Of a stretch of DNA of 64,000 bases, positions 29,327 through 38,158 are shown in pieces (the first letter of the stretch is position 1; each line of letters starts with the position of its first letter). The stretch covers positions 186,001-250,000 of the forward strand of contig NZ_JANHLC010000004.1 in the NCBI RefSeq assembly GCF_028682395.1, written 5' to 3'. The DNA is from Pseudomonas putida. GTDB lineage: Bacteria; Pseudomonadota; Gammaproteobacteria; Pseudomonadales; Pseudomonadaceae. Position numbers and translations under genes: made by a program. Under the pieces are notes generated by a model. That model was not told the DNA's origin. It did no database searches and worked only from the letters and a program-made list of their open reading frames with translations.

Positions 29327-30232
29327 CTAAGCTTTTACCAGCACACGCAACGCTTTGCGTAAATAGGTCCAACGCACTGCCTGCAACGGGCTCAAGCCCA
29401 GGGCAGTCAGGTAGAAATGCCGCGCCTGGCGAACATCCCCGCCCAGCAGCGCCGCACGAAACAGCGATAGATAACGCTGGGCGGTGTATCGCTTGATCAG
29501 CGGCTGACACTCGGCTGGCAGGCTGGCAAAGACCTCGCGCACCATCCCCAGCGCCACTTCTTCTTCGTTATGGCGGTTGTGCCGCAAGCTGTCGGCGTGT
29601 TTATGAATCCGCGCCAATGGCTCCGGCGTCACCGCGACTTTGGCATTGACCAACAGATAGGTGAACACCGCGATATCTTCGCCCGTGCGCAAATGCTCTG
29701 GATACGGCCGCTGCAACAGCAGCTCCCGACTGAACAAAGTGCAGCAATGGGAAATCGAAATACGCTTTTGCAGCAGATAACGACGCGCCAGCTCATATGC
29801 GCTAGCGGCCGGGACCGGCGTGGGCAGGCGCAAACGCTCGCGACCATCGGGGTCGACTGAAATCTGCGCACCCAGCACCAACCCGGCGTCCGGATTGTCC
29901 CGCAGCACGCCACGCAAGACCTGCAATGCATTGGGCAACAACTCGTCGTCCGCATCGAGCAGCAACACATAGCGCCCGCACGCACGGCGAATACCCTGGT
30001 TGCGGGCCGCTGCGGCGCCGGCATTGGCCTGGTCGATCAATTGCAGTTGCGGATGACGCTCGCGCAATCCCGACAACACCGCCAGGGTGTCATCGGTGGA
30101 GCCGTCATTGACCACAATCAACTCGATGTCGTCTGCCCACTGGCAGAACACCGACGCCAATGCCCTGGGCAGCAGGTGCGCGTAGTTGTAGGCCGGTACT
30201 ACAACACTGATCAGGACCTCAGCGGTCGGCAT
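29327..30232 (-). CDS. Family 2 glycosyltransferase
   Basis: A 301-residue GT-A-fold glycosyltransferase. MPTAEVLISVVVPAYNYAHLLPRALASVF opens the Rossmann-like half. NDGSTDDTLAVL is the nucleotide-sugar contact, and VLLLDADDELLPNAL holds the metal-binding DxD. An acceptor-side segment RTGEDIAVFTYLL follows, containing the ED motif of GT2 enzymes. It probably adds a sugar to the LPS outer core. The start overlaps the end of the carbamoyltransferase gene (stop at 30219) by 14 bp; an ATG five codons earlier is also possible. No signal peptide, so cytosolic face. Confidence 0.88.
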   Translation of the reverse strand: MPTAEVLISVVVPAYNYAHLLPRALASVFCQWADDIELIVVNDGSTDDTLAVLSGLRERHPQLQLIDQANAGAAAARNQGIRRACGRYVLLLDADDELLPNALQVLRGVLRDNPDAGLVLGAQISVDPDGRERLRLPTPVPAASAYELARRYLLQKRISISHCCTLFSRELLLQRPYPEHLRTGEDIAVFTYLLVNAKVAVTPEPLARIHKHADSLRHNRHNEEEVALGMVREVFASLPAECQPLIKRYTAQRYLSLFRAALLGGDVRQARHFYLTALGLSPLQAVRWTYLRKALRVLVKA

Positions 30233-31973
30233 AATCGCTGGCGCCATCTTTGACGACCAAGATGTCTTCCATGATCAGGTACTGCAGGTCCGAACCGAAG
30301 AACATGTTCAGGGCATCGGTCGGGGAACAGATCATCGGTTCGCCACGGCGGTTCAACGACGTATTGAGCGACACACCGTTGCCGGTCAGCACTTCCAGGG
30401 CCTTCATCATGTCGTAGTAGCGCGGGTTGTATTCACGCTTGAGCACCTGGGCGCGCGAGGTGCCATCTTCATGAACCACTTCCGGCACACGGGTTTTCCA
30501 CTCCTCGGACACTTCGAAGGTGAAGGTCATAAAGGGCGCAGGATGATCGACCTTGATCATCTGCGGACCGACCGTGTCGAGCATGGACGGGCAGAAAGGC
30601 CTCCAGCGCTCGCGGAACTTGATCTGCTCGTTGATCCGGTCAGCCACGCCGGCGCTGCTTGGGCAGCCGATGATCGAGCGCCCACCCAGGGCGCGCGGGC
30701 CGAACTCCATGCGGCCCTGGAACCAGGCCACCGGATTGCCGTCGACCATGATCTGGGCAATGCGCTCGGGCATGCGGTCGATCTGGCGCCATTTCGGCGC
30801 GCTCGGGTGGCGGGCGCAGGCGGCGATCACATCTTCGTTGCTGTAGGACGGGCCGAGATAGACGTGTTCCATCTTCTCCACCGGCACACCGCGTGCGTGG
30901 GACACATAGGCCGCAGCACCGACCGCGGTGCCGGCGTCGCCGGAAGCCGGCTGGACGAACAGCTCCTTGACCTCGGGACGGGCAATGATCTTCTGGTTCA
31001 GCTTGACGTTCAGCGCGCAGCCGCCGGCGAAGGCGATCTTGCCGGTTTCCTTGAGGATATCGCCCAAGTAGTGGTCGATCATCTGCAGGGCCAGCTTTTC
31101 GAACAGCGCCTGCATGCTCGCCGCGTAATGGATGTACGGCTCGTCGGCGATATCGCCTTCGCGCTTGGGCCCCAGCCACTCGATCAGCTTGGGCGAGAAG
31201 TAGAAACCCTTGCCCTTTTCCTTGTAGCGACGCAGGCCGATGACGTTGGCGTATTCGGTGTTGATCACCAGTTCGCCATTTTCGAACGAAGCCAGGCGCG
31301 AGAAATCGTACTTGCTGGCATCGCCATAAGGCGCCATGCCCATGACCTTGAATTCGCCATCGAGCATTTCGAAACCGAGGAACTCGGTAATCGCGCCGTA
31401 CAGGCCGCCGAGGGAGTCCGGATCGAAGAATTCCTTGATCTTGTGGATCTTGCCGTTCTCGCCGTAGCCGAAGAACGTGGTGGCGTACTCACCCTTGCCG
31501 TCGATCCCCAGGATCGCGGTTTTCTCCTTGAAGCCGGAGCAGTGGTAAGCGCTGGAGGCGTGGGCCAGGTGGTGCTCGACCGGTTCGATCTTGATTTTCT
31601 TCGGATCGAAGCCCAGTTGCTCCAGGCACCAGACAATCTTGTTGCGATAGCGCTTGTAGCGGCGGTTACCCATCAACAGCGCGTCGAGGGCGCGGTCCGG
31701 CGCATACCAGTAGCGCTTGGCGTAGTGCCAGCGGGCCTTGCCAAACAAGCTGATCGGGGCGAAGGGAATCGCGACGACATCGACGTCGGATGGCTTGATA
31801 CCCGCCTGCTCCAGGCAGAACTTCGCCGATTCGTAGGGCATGCGGTTCTTTGCGTGCTTATCACGCACGAAGCGCTCTTCTTCAGCGGCCGCGACCAGCT
31901 TGCCGTCGATATACAGGGCTGCGGAAGGATCATGGCTAAGGGCGCCGGACAGGCCAAGAATCGTCAATGCCAC
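30219..31973 (-). CDS. wapO: Carbamoyltransferase, NodU/CmcH family (WapO-like)
   Basis: A 584-residue NodU/CmcH-type O-carbamoyltransferase. The N-terminal Kae1-like domain begins ALTILGLSGALSHDPSAALYIDGKLVAAAEEERF, and the paired-metal histidines lie in PVEHHLAHASSAYHCSGF. IAFAGGCALNVKLNQKI and the C-terminal domain (WFQGRMEFGPRALGGRSI, then NTSLNRRGEPMICSPTDAL) are typical. In P. aeruginosa the enzyme of this locus (PA5005) places the 7-O-carbamoyl group on heptose II; the same is inferred here. The start is GTG at 31973 with GAGG upstream. It heads the operon with the GT2 and GT-C-like genes. Confidence 0.9.
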   Translation of the reverse strand: MALTILGLSGALSHDPSAALYIDGKLVAAAEEERFVRDKHAKNRMPYESAKFCLEQAGIKPSDVDVVAIPFAPISLFGKARWHYAKRYWYAPDRALDALLMGNRRYKRYRNKIVWCLEQLGFDPKKIKIEPVEHHLAHASSAYHCSGFKEKTAILGIDGKGEYATTFFGYGENGKIHKIKEFFDPDSLGGLYGAITEFLGFEMLDGEFKVMGMAPYGDASKYDFSRLASFENGELVINTEYANVIGLRRYKEKGKGFYFSPKLIEWLGPKREGDIADEPYIHYAASMQALFEKLALQMIDHYLGDILKETGKIAFAGGCALNVKLNQKIIARPEVKELFVQPASGDAGTAVGAAAYVSHARGVPVEKMEHVYLGPSYSNEDVIAACARHPSAPKWRQIDRMPERIAQIMVDGNPVAWFQGRMEFGPRALGGRSIIGCPSSAGVADRINEQIKFRERWRPFCPSMLDTVGPQMIKVDHPAPFMTFTFEVSEEWKTRVPEVVHEDGTSRAQVLKREYNPRYYDMMKALEVLTGNGVSLNTSLNRRGEPMICSPTDALNMFFGSDLQYLIMEDILVVKDGASDYADR

Positions 31974-32294
31974 AGGGGTCTAGCCTCTTTAAGTCTGCAT
32001 GCAGGCGACGGGCGCCTGGGAAAATGAGTCCGCGCCAGGGGCGGGGGAAACTGCTAAAGGGCGGGATTATAGCGTAAAGATGGCCAGGGTTGCCGCCGAC
32101 TTCGAGGCCGCGTTCAGGGGCCCGACAGCCGCTGATAAACACCCGACAGACACTAAAGAACAGTATGGTGCCACTACTTGTAACGCTAGGGTGCTATGGA
32201 AATTTCGCCCAGACGGGAGCGCAACCGCTAAACTCGCGCCCTTTTTTTAAGTAGGCCACCGCTCGGCCGCTAGAACTGGAACCCCGATATCCCC
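31974..32294. promoter_or_regulatory. Divergent intergenic region, carbamoyltransferase / TonB receptor
   Basis: 321 bp with no convincing gene. It must contain the minus-strand promoter of the carbamoyltransferase and the plus-strand promoter of the TonB receptor. I looked for a GATAATGATAATCATTATC-type Fur box and saw nothing close. A T-run (32242–32249) lies about 45 bp before the receptor start. No clear repeat was seen. Confidence 0.5.
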
Positions 32295-34421
32295 ATGAAA
32301 ACAGTTGCCCACGCCCCTCTGGCCTTGCTCTCGCTCCTGGCCCTCAGTGGCCAGAGCCTCGCCGAAAGCACCGCCCTGGTACTCGATCCCAGCGTGGTCA
32401 CCGGCTCGCGCAACGAAAGCCGTAGCTTTGACCTGCCTTACTCGGTCGATAGCATCGACGCGCAACAGATCCAGGATGGCCAGCTCGGCATCAATGCCTC
32501 GGAAGTCCTGTCCCGGGTCCCCGGGCTGGTGGTGCAGAACCGCCAAAACTATGCCCAGGACCTGCAAATTTCCTCGCGCGGCTTTGGCGCCCGCTCGGCC
32601 TTCGGCGTGCGTGGCCTGAAGCTGATCGCCGACGGTATTCCCGCCAGCACCCCTGACGGCCAGGGGCAGGCGGCGACCTTCAACCTCGACACGGCCGAGC
32701 GCATCGAAGTGCTGCGGGGCCCGGCGGCGACCCTGTATGGCAGCAATGCCGGCGGGGTGATCCAGATGTTTTCCCGCGACGGCGAAGGCCCGCCGCGCAT
32801 CGGCGCCGAAACCCTGATGGGCAGCGATGGCTTGAGTAAACACCATCTCAGCGCCGAAGGTGCGGTGGATAATGTCGGTTTTGTACTCGATGCCTCGCGC
32901 ATGGACACCGATGGCTATCGTGACCATAGCGCCGCGCGCCGCGACCAGACCTTCGCCAAGCTCAACTTCCAGCCCGATGACGACAGCAAACTGGCCTTGA
33001 TCTACAGCAGCCTGGAACAGAACGGCACCCAGGACCCGCTGGGGCAGGCCTGGAAGGACTATAAAGCCGATCCGCGCTCGGTCAGTGCCGGCGCACTGAA
33101 CTACAACACCCGTAAAAGCATCGACCACCAGCAACTGGGCATGAACTACGAGCGCTACTTTGGCGATGCGACCCTACAAGTCACCGGGTACACCGGGCAG
33201 CGTAGCGTGATTCAGTATCTGTCGATTCCAAAAGAGATCATCCGTAACAACGTACCCGGTCCCAATCCGGCCAATGAACGTGGCGGCGGTGTGGTCCAGT
33301 TCGATCGCAAGTTCTACGGTGGCGGCGTGCGCTGGCTGCAACCGATCCATGGCGTACCGGGCGAACTGACCCTGATCGGTGGCGTCGACTTCGACCAAAG
33401 CCGCGATGACCGCCATGGCTATCAGAACTTCAGTGGCAACCTGCTGGGGGTCAAAGGTGAACTGCGCCGCGATGAAGTCGACACCGCCCGCAGCCTCGAT
33501 CCGTATATCCAGGCCAACTGGGCCATTGACCGCTGGACGGTGCAGGCCGGCCTGCGTCACAGCAGCATGGAGCTGGAAGTCGACGACCACTTCCTCAGCA
33601 ATGGCGACGCCAGCGGCAGCAAGACCTACCAGAAAAACACGCCATCACTGAGCGTGATGTACGCCTTTACCCCGGACCTGCACGGCTACGTCAGTGCCGG
33701 CAAAGGCTTTGAAACCCCGACCCAGGCCGAACTGGCCTATGCCCCGGGTGGCACCGAAGGATTCAACTTCGGCCTCAAGCCCTCGACCAGCAAACAATAT
33801 GAGATCGGCCTCAAGGCACGACTGGGCGAGAGCACCCGGATCAATGCCGCAGTTTTCCAGATCACCACCGAGGACGAGCTGGTGGTAGCCGAATCCAATG
33901 GCGGGCGCACCAGTTACCAAAACGCCGGACGCACCCTGCGCCGCGGCTTCGAACTGGGCATCGAAAGTCAACTGAGTGAGCAATGGAGCGCCAATCTGGC
34001 TTATACCCGCCTACAGGCGACCTATGACAGCGACTTCACCAGCGGTAAGGACACTTCGCTAAAACAGATCGACAAGGGCAATTACCTACCCGGCGTCCCC
34101 CAGACCAGCGTATTTGGCGAGCTGGTCTGGCGACCACGGGACTGGGTGAGTACCGCCCTGGAGGGCATGTATCGCAGCAAGGTCTATGTGGAGGATACCA
34201 ACCAGGAGCGTGCCGCTCCGGCTTATACCGTGGTCAACTGGCGCGCCCGCTTCGAGCAGAACATCGAGCACTGGACCTTCCACCAGACCCTGCGCCTGGA
34301 CAACCTGCTGGACCGCCAGTATGTCGGCTCGGTCATTGTCGGCGATGGCAACGACCGCTTCTACGAAGCGGCGCCGGGCCGCTCGTGGTATGCCGGCGCC
34401 GGCGTGCAGTACCGCTTCTAA
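32295..34421 (+). CDS. TonB-dependent outer-membrane receptor
   Basis: A 708-residue ligand-gated porin. The signal peptide MKTVAHAPLALLSLLALSGQSLA is followed directly by the plug domain (about 35–150), with no N-terminal signalling (STN) domain, so it does not act through a sigma/anti-sigma pair. The plug shows SEVLSRVPGLVVQN, ISSRGFGARSAFGVRG and ERIEVLRGPAATLYGSNAGGVI. The 22-strand barrel follows and ends in the aromatic-terminated WYAGAGVQYRF, as required for BAM insertion. The ligand is unknown; a siderophore or other chelate is likely. It is a plus-strand gene between two minus-strand blocks of LPS genes, and its stop overlaps the convergent kinase stop (CTAA). Confidence 0.92.
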   Translation: MKTVAHAPLALLSLLALSGQSLAESTALVLDPSVVTGSRNESRSFDLPYSVDSIDAQQIQDGQLGINASEVLSRVPGLVVQNRQNYAQDLQISSRGFGARSAFGVRGLKLIADGIPASTPDGQGQAATFNLDTAERIEVLRGPAATLYGSNAGGVIQMFSRDGEGPPRIGAETLMGSDGLSKHHLSAEGAVDNVGFVLDASRMDTDGYRDHSAARRDQTFAKLNFQPDDDSKLALIYSSLEQNGTQDPLGQAWKDYKADPRSVSAGALNYNTRKSIDHQQLGMNYERYFGDATLQVTGYTGQRSVIQYLSIPKEIIRNNVPGPNPANERGGGVVQFDRKFYGGGVRWLQPIHGVPGELTLIGGVDFDQSRDDRHGYQNFSGNLLGVKGELRRDEVDTARSLDPYIQANWAIDRWTVQAGLRHSSMELEVDDHFLSNGDASGSKTYQKNTPSLSVMYAFTPDLHGYVSAGKGFETPTQAELAYAPGGTEGFNFGLKPSTSKQYEIGLKARLGESTRINAAVFQITTEDELVVAESNGGRTSYQNAGRTLRRGFELGIESQLSEQWSANLAYTRLQATYDSDFTSGKDTSLKQIDKGNYLPGVPQTSVFGELVWRPRDWVSTALEGMYRSKVYVEDTNQERAAPAYTVVNWRARFEQNIEHWTFHQTLRLDNLLDRQYVGSVIVGDGNDRFYEAAPGRSWYAGAGVQYRF

Positions 34422-35869
34422 GTTTCCTGGTGGGCGGTGCTCGGCAGACGCTGGTCGAGCACCTGGTACAGCGCACTGCTCTCGGGCCAGTTGCGCATAA
34501 AGCGCGCACGATCCTTGGTATAGGCCGAAGCGAAGCCACTGGCCGTGGCGTGCTGGCACATCGAGTCGAGATCGATCAACGCCCAGCGCCCCTCATGCCA
34601 GAACAGATTGTAACCCTTGAGGTCGCCATGGCTGATGCGCTCGCGAATCAGTTCGGCGAACAATTGCTCAAGCGCCGCCAGCTCGGCCTCGGGCACCGCG
34701 CCCGACTCGACATAGGGCGCGAAATGCTCGATCAGATCGGGGCCCGACAAATGCTCGGTCACCAGGTACGCGGTACTGCGCAGCCAGCAGAAACGCCGCT
34801 CCAGCAGGGCCAACGGTTTCGGGGTGGCAATCGCGAGAAAGCCCAGGCGATTGCCTTCGCGCCAGGCGTGCCAGGCGCGGCTTGGGCGCCAGAAGCGTTT
34901 GAGCCAGTGGACAAATCCCTTGATGTTGTAGCGTTTGAGCAACAAGGTTCGACCATCGACCTCGACCCGCCCGACACTCGCCGCGCCGCCGGTCTTGTAC
35001 AAATGCCCCTGAGCCAGCAGCGCATCGGCATTGGCCAACACCGGCAGCATGGCGGCCTCTTCCTCGCGGCGGATCGCCCGCAGGCCAAAGGGACCACGTT
35101 GCACGCTGAACAGCGTGCACTCACGGCCGACCTTGGCCATAAAGTCGCGCAATCGCCAGCCACGAATTCTCTCCACCTGCTTGAGCAGTGCTTCCAGCGG
35201 CAACGCATGCTCGCCATTGCTCAGCAGATAGTGCACCAGCAACTCTTCGATATAGGGCTCAAAGGACTTGGGCAACTGGGCGAAAAAAACCCCCAGGTTT
35301 TCCAGGACCTTTTGCCGGGACAGCGGCTTGCCAGCCGCCTCGACACAGATACCGGCGCCATCGATCAGATACAAATGCCCCTGGTGACGCAGCAGGTTGT
35401 CCAGATGCAAATCATCCTGCCACAGCCCCTTGGCATGCATCTGCGCAATCGCTTCAAGCGCTTCGGCCAGCACCTGTTGCTGTGGATCAGACAGTGGCGG
35501 CGAAGCCTCGACCTGACTCCAGGCGTCGCCCAGGCTCTGCGCGCCCTCCAGCAGCTCGAACAGGAGCCAGCCGCCCTCGCCATCCTGCAAGCCATCAGCC
35601 AACAGCAACGGCGTGGTCAGGCCCTGCTCGGCCAGCAGCCGAACGCCCTTGAGCTCACGCTGAAAATGCCGCGCCGCCTTGCTGCCAACCAATAGCTTGG
35701 CCAACACCGGCCGCCCGCGCCAGACACCGGCGCCGACATAACGCTGTCCTGGCAGCACCCGCAACAGGCTGAGCAACTGCAGCTGGGCCGGGCCGGCAGC
35801 ATCGGCCAGCTCCAGGCTCAGGGGCAGTTCAGGCGTACGGCCGGCGGTCTTGAGCTGTGACAGGCGCAT
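34418..35869 (-). CDS. LPS-core locus kinase with two kinase domains
   Basis: A 483-residue protein that reads as two tandem small-kinase domains. The first (about 1–240) has VLAKLLVGSKAARHFQREL and a catalytic loop WQDDLHLDNLL at 150–160, followed by YLIDGAGI. The second (about 250–483) has RTLLLKRYNIKGF, LVTEHLSGPDL and a loop ISHGDLKGYNLFW with Asp416, then ALIDLDSM. Both loops keep the catalytic Asp and metal-binding Asn. Its likely job is phosphorylation of inner-core heptose or of another envelope target, but the acceptor is unknown. Its position matches PA5006. The start shares one base with the stop of the upstream gene (TGATG), and it is last in the coupled waaF–kinase series. Confidence 0.82.
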   Translation of the reverse strand: MRLSQLKTAGRTPELPLSLELADAAGPAQLQLLSLLRVLPGQRYVGAGVWRGRPVLAKLLVGSKAARHFQRELKGVRLLAEQGLTTPLLLADGLQDGEGGWLLFELLEGAQSLGDAWSQVEASPPLSDPQQQVLAEALEAIAQMHAKGLWQDDLHLDNLLRHQGHLYLIDGAGICVEAAGKPLSRQKVLENLGVFFAQLPKSFEPYIEELLVHYLLSNGEHALPLEALLKQVERIRGWRLRDFMAKVGRECTLFSVQRGPFGLRAIRREEEAAMLPVLANADALLAQGHLYKTGGAASVGRVEVDGRTLLLKRYNIKGFVHWLKRFWRPSRAWHAWREGNRLGFLAIATPKPLALLERRFCWLRSTAYLVTEHLSGPDLIEHFAPYVESGAVPEAELAALEQLFAELIRERISHGDLKGYNLFWHEGRWALIDLDSMCQHATASGFASAYTKDRARFMRNWPESSALYQVLDQRLPSTAHQET

Positions 35870-36621
35870 CAGCGGCCCTCCTTGTGGCTACGCCGTGCCG
35901 CCAGGCGCTGATACCACTGGTCGGTCAAGGCGCTATGGCCGGGCTGCTCCAGGTAGCTGGCCAGCAACGCGCGAACATCCGCCTCGCTCCAGGCATCGGC
36001 CCGCCGCAGCAAGGGCTCCAGGTCCTTGACCCGGTCACGTTGACCGAACAGCAGTGGCCGGGTCTTTTCCAGGTCGATCAGTTGCGCCCGATAGGCGTCA
36101 CCGTCGGCCTGCAGGAAAATATGCTTGGGGTAGAAACAGCCATGCATCTGGCGGACGCCGTGCAGGTGGCGCGCCAGCTCACCACAGGCCCGCAGAATTG
36201 CCTGCTGCTGCAGACCGGACAACTGCGGCCATTGCGCCAACAGCGAATCCAGGTCGCTCCAACCATCGAGGGCCCGCGTCAGCAGGATCGCCTGGTGCTC
36301 GCCCGCGACCTTGCGCTCACCGAAAAACGCCGCCTGCAAGGCCGGCACACCCAATTGGCGGTAGCGGCTGATATTACGAAACTCGCGGGCAAAACTTGGC
36401 TCGCCAAAGGGCCGATGCAAGGTGCGCGTCAGGTAGTTGCTCTGGCGCTTGAGGTAATAGCCCTGGCCCTCAAGCTGTAGGCGAAACACACTGCTCCAGC
36501 CGCCACGGCTGGTATTGGGTTCGTCCACCGCTTCCAGCTCGCAGCGCCACAGCGCGTCGAACGTCCCCAGGCCATGGCGCTCCAGCAGCTCGCGGTCGGA
36601 ACCGGCAATAAAATCAGTCAT
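35869..36621 (-). CDS. wapQ: InaA-type LPS kinase family protein (WapQ-like)
   Basis: A 250-residue member of the lipopolysaccharide kinase/InaA family. GGWSSVFRLQLEGQGYYLKRQ (Lys58) is the N-lobe, and RTLHRPFGEPSFAREFRNISRYRQLGVPALQAAFFGER is the usual family stretch. The catalytic loop reads MHGCFYPKHIFL (159–170). Aligned with NHRDCYICHFLL of WaaP, the catalytic Asp is Cys162, while the conserved His and Tyr are kept; the second acidic motif is LIDLEKTRP. The gene occupies the wapQ position after waaP and wapP. Start and stop overlap its neighbours (4 bp with wapP, 1 bp with the downstream gene), so it is translationally coupled. Confidence 0.82.
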   Translation of the reverse strand: MTDFIAGSDRELLERHGLGTFDALWRCELEAVDEPNTSRGGWSSVFRLQLEGQGYYLKRQSNYLTRTLHRPFGEPSFAREFRNISRYRQLGVPALQAAFFGERKVAGEHQAILLTRALDGWSDLDSLLAQWPQLSGLQQQAILRACGELARHLHGVRQMHGCFYPKHIFLQADGDAYRAQLIDLEKTRPLLFGQRDRVKDLEPLLRRADAWSEADVRALLASYLEQPGHSALTDQWYQRLAARRSHKEGR

Positions 36622-37352
36622 TCGCGTCCCTCGAAAAACCGCACGACATGGCGCACGCGGCGCTTGTCGTCGGCATTGAGCCGAGCCCGCTGGCAGTACT
36701 GCAAATAGAAGCGCAGGCGTTGGGTGGCCGACAGATGATACTTGGCCACCTTGTCCAGGCAGGCCAGATCCTTGGTGATCCGGTACTTGAGCCAGAAACC
36801 GCGCCAGAAATCACCGTTGGGGCAGTCAATCAGAAACAGTCGGGCCTGATCGTCGATCAACAGATTGCGCCATTTCAGGTCGTTATGGGTGAAGCGCTGG
36901 TCATGCATGATCCGCGTATAGCGGGCCAACTGCCGGCTGACGCCATCGACCCACGCCCGGTCGGCCAGCAGCGGGTCATTGCGCTCGGCCAGGGCCGAGA
37001 GGTCTTCGGTGTTGGGCAGCTCGCGGGTGATCAAGGCGCCGCGCGCATAGCTCATGCCCTTGCGTTCCAGGCCCCAGGCCACCACTTCGGCAGTGGGAAT
37101 CCCCCACTTGGCAAAACGCTTGAGGTTCTGCCACTCGGAGCGTACCCGCGGCTTGCCCAGGTAGCGACGCAGGCCCTTGCCGGCGCCGGTATAGCGCTTG
37201 ACGTAATAGTGGACGCCGTCACGCTTGACGCGAATGACCTCGGACAACGGGTCCTGGGTCAACCGCTCGCCCTCCAGGGCAAAGACTTTCTCCAGGCTGC
37301 CGAAGTCCTCGGCGAGTTGCATGTAACCAGGCTCCAGATTCCAACCCGACAT
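36618..37352 (-). CDS. wapP: LPS core kinase (WapP-like)
   Basis: A 244-residue small kinase starting MSGWNLEPGYMQLAEDFGSLE. The N-lobe has IRVKRDGVHYYVKRYTGAGKGLRRYLG. The catalytic loop FTHNDLKWRNLLIDDQARLFLIDCPNG contains the intact D-L-K-x-x-N and the DFG-equivalent DCP. The C-terminal part (FWLKYRITKDLACLDKVAKYHLSATQRLRFYLQYC) is the shared α-helical tail of this family. Expected to phosphorylate inner-core heptose II; that comes from P. aeruginosa work on the locus and is not provable here. Its ATG shares a base with the waaP stop (TGATG). A longer frame upstream lies over waaP and was discarded. Confidence 0.85.
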   Translation of the reverse strand: MSGWNLEPGYMQLAEDFGSLEKVFALEGERLTQDPLSEVIRVKRDGVHYYVKRYTGAGKGLRRYLGKPRVRSEWQNLKRFAKWGIPTAEVVAWGLERKGMSYARGALITRELPNTEDLSALAERNDPLLADRAWVDGVSRQLARYTRIMHDQRFTHNDLKWRNLLIDDQARLFLIDCPNGDFWRGFWLKYRITKDLACLDKVAKYHLSATQRLRFYLQYCQRARLNADDKRRVRHVVRFFEGRE

Positions 37353-38158
37353 CAGAGCGCATCTCCGTACCGCTGTTTTCGATCGTAAAGTTTGTTCGCC
37401 TTGCCCTCGAGCCAGGCCAGCAGCCGGGCCTCCTCGCGCAAGATCTGGCGCAATGGCTGCTGAAAATAGCCGCGCAGAAAGCGCAGCTTGTCGCGCCGGG
37501 TCAGGCCGATATCCAGGGCTGAGAAATACAGGGCCGCCAGGTCCTTGTCGCGCCAGCGCCGGGTAATGGCTGGGCGAGTCTGGGCGCGGTGCAGGTCGAT
37601 CACCGACAACTTGAAATCGTCGGCCGTCACCGGTCTGTCGGTGTGCAGCAGGAAATGGCAGATGTAGCAGTCGCGATGGTTGACCCCCGCGCGGTGCATC
37701 ATTCCGGTCATGCGGGCTACTTCGGCGATCAGCGCACGCTTGAGCCGTGGCTCGGGCGGCTGCTTGCACCAGTCAAGGCTGAAATCCTCGAGGCTGACGG
37801 TGGGTGCCAGTTCCTCGGTGACGATAAACGAATGCTGGTCCGCTGGATTGCGCCCGCGCTCGCCATAGGCCACCGCCGTCATGGTCGGCACGCCGACTTC
37901 CTGCAGGCGCTGAATCGCTTGCCACTCCTGGCCCGCACCGAGGACCGGTAGCTTGGCGGTCAGCAGGTTCTTGAAAATTTCGCCCCAGCCGATACCACGA
38001 TGGATCTTGACGAAATAACCCCGCCCTTCCACTTCGGTACGCAAGGTGCGCCGCGCTTCCAGCTCACGGTAGACCTCGCCCTGCAACTGCTCGACTTCGG
38101 CGAACGCATCGCGTCCGGCCCAAAGGCGCTTGAAGGGTTCGGCAAGAATCAACTTCAT
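37352..38158 (-). CDS. waaP: Lipopolysaccharide core heptose(I) kinase
   Basis: A 268-residue kinase that phosphorylates heptose I of the LPS inner core, essential for outer-membrane integrity in P. aeruginosa. Lys51 in GYFVKIHRGIGWGEIFKNLL is the ATP-binding lysine. The catalytic loop NHRDCYICHFLL places the catalytic base at Asp163, the same number as in P. aeruginosa WaaP, and SVIDLHRAQ follows as the metal-binding Asp. The N-terminal MKLILAEPFKRLWAG is typical. Its start overlaps the waaG stop by 4 bp and its stop overlaps wapP. Confidence 0.95.
   Translation of the reverse strand: MKLILAEPFKRLWAGRDAFAEVEQLQGEVYRELEARRTLRTEVEGRGYFVKIHRGIGWGEIFKNLLTAKLPVLGAGQEWQAIQRLQEVGVPTMTAVAYGERGRNPADQHSFIVTEELAPTVSLEDFSLDWCKQPPEPRLKRALIAEVARMTGMMHRAGVNHRDCYICHFLLHTDRPVTADDFKLSVIDLHRAQTRPAITRRWRDKDLAALYFSALDIGLTRRDKLRFLRGYFQQPLRQILREEARLLAWLEGKANKLYDRKQRYGDAL

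Noticed and set aside
30471..32027. 518-codon open frame antisense to the carbamoyltransferase
   Set aside because: A GC-bias shadow frame; the minus-strand gene carries clear NodU/CmcH motifs.
31974..32294. Fur box upstream of the TonB receptor
   Set aside because: No stretch close to the 19-bp consensus was found by eye in the divergent gap.
37353..37769. Long N-terminal extension of the WapP-like kinase
   Set aside because: The added residues are a shadow of waaP; the ATG at 37352 gives the normal length and a coupled start.
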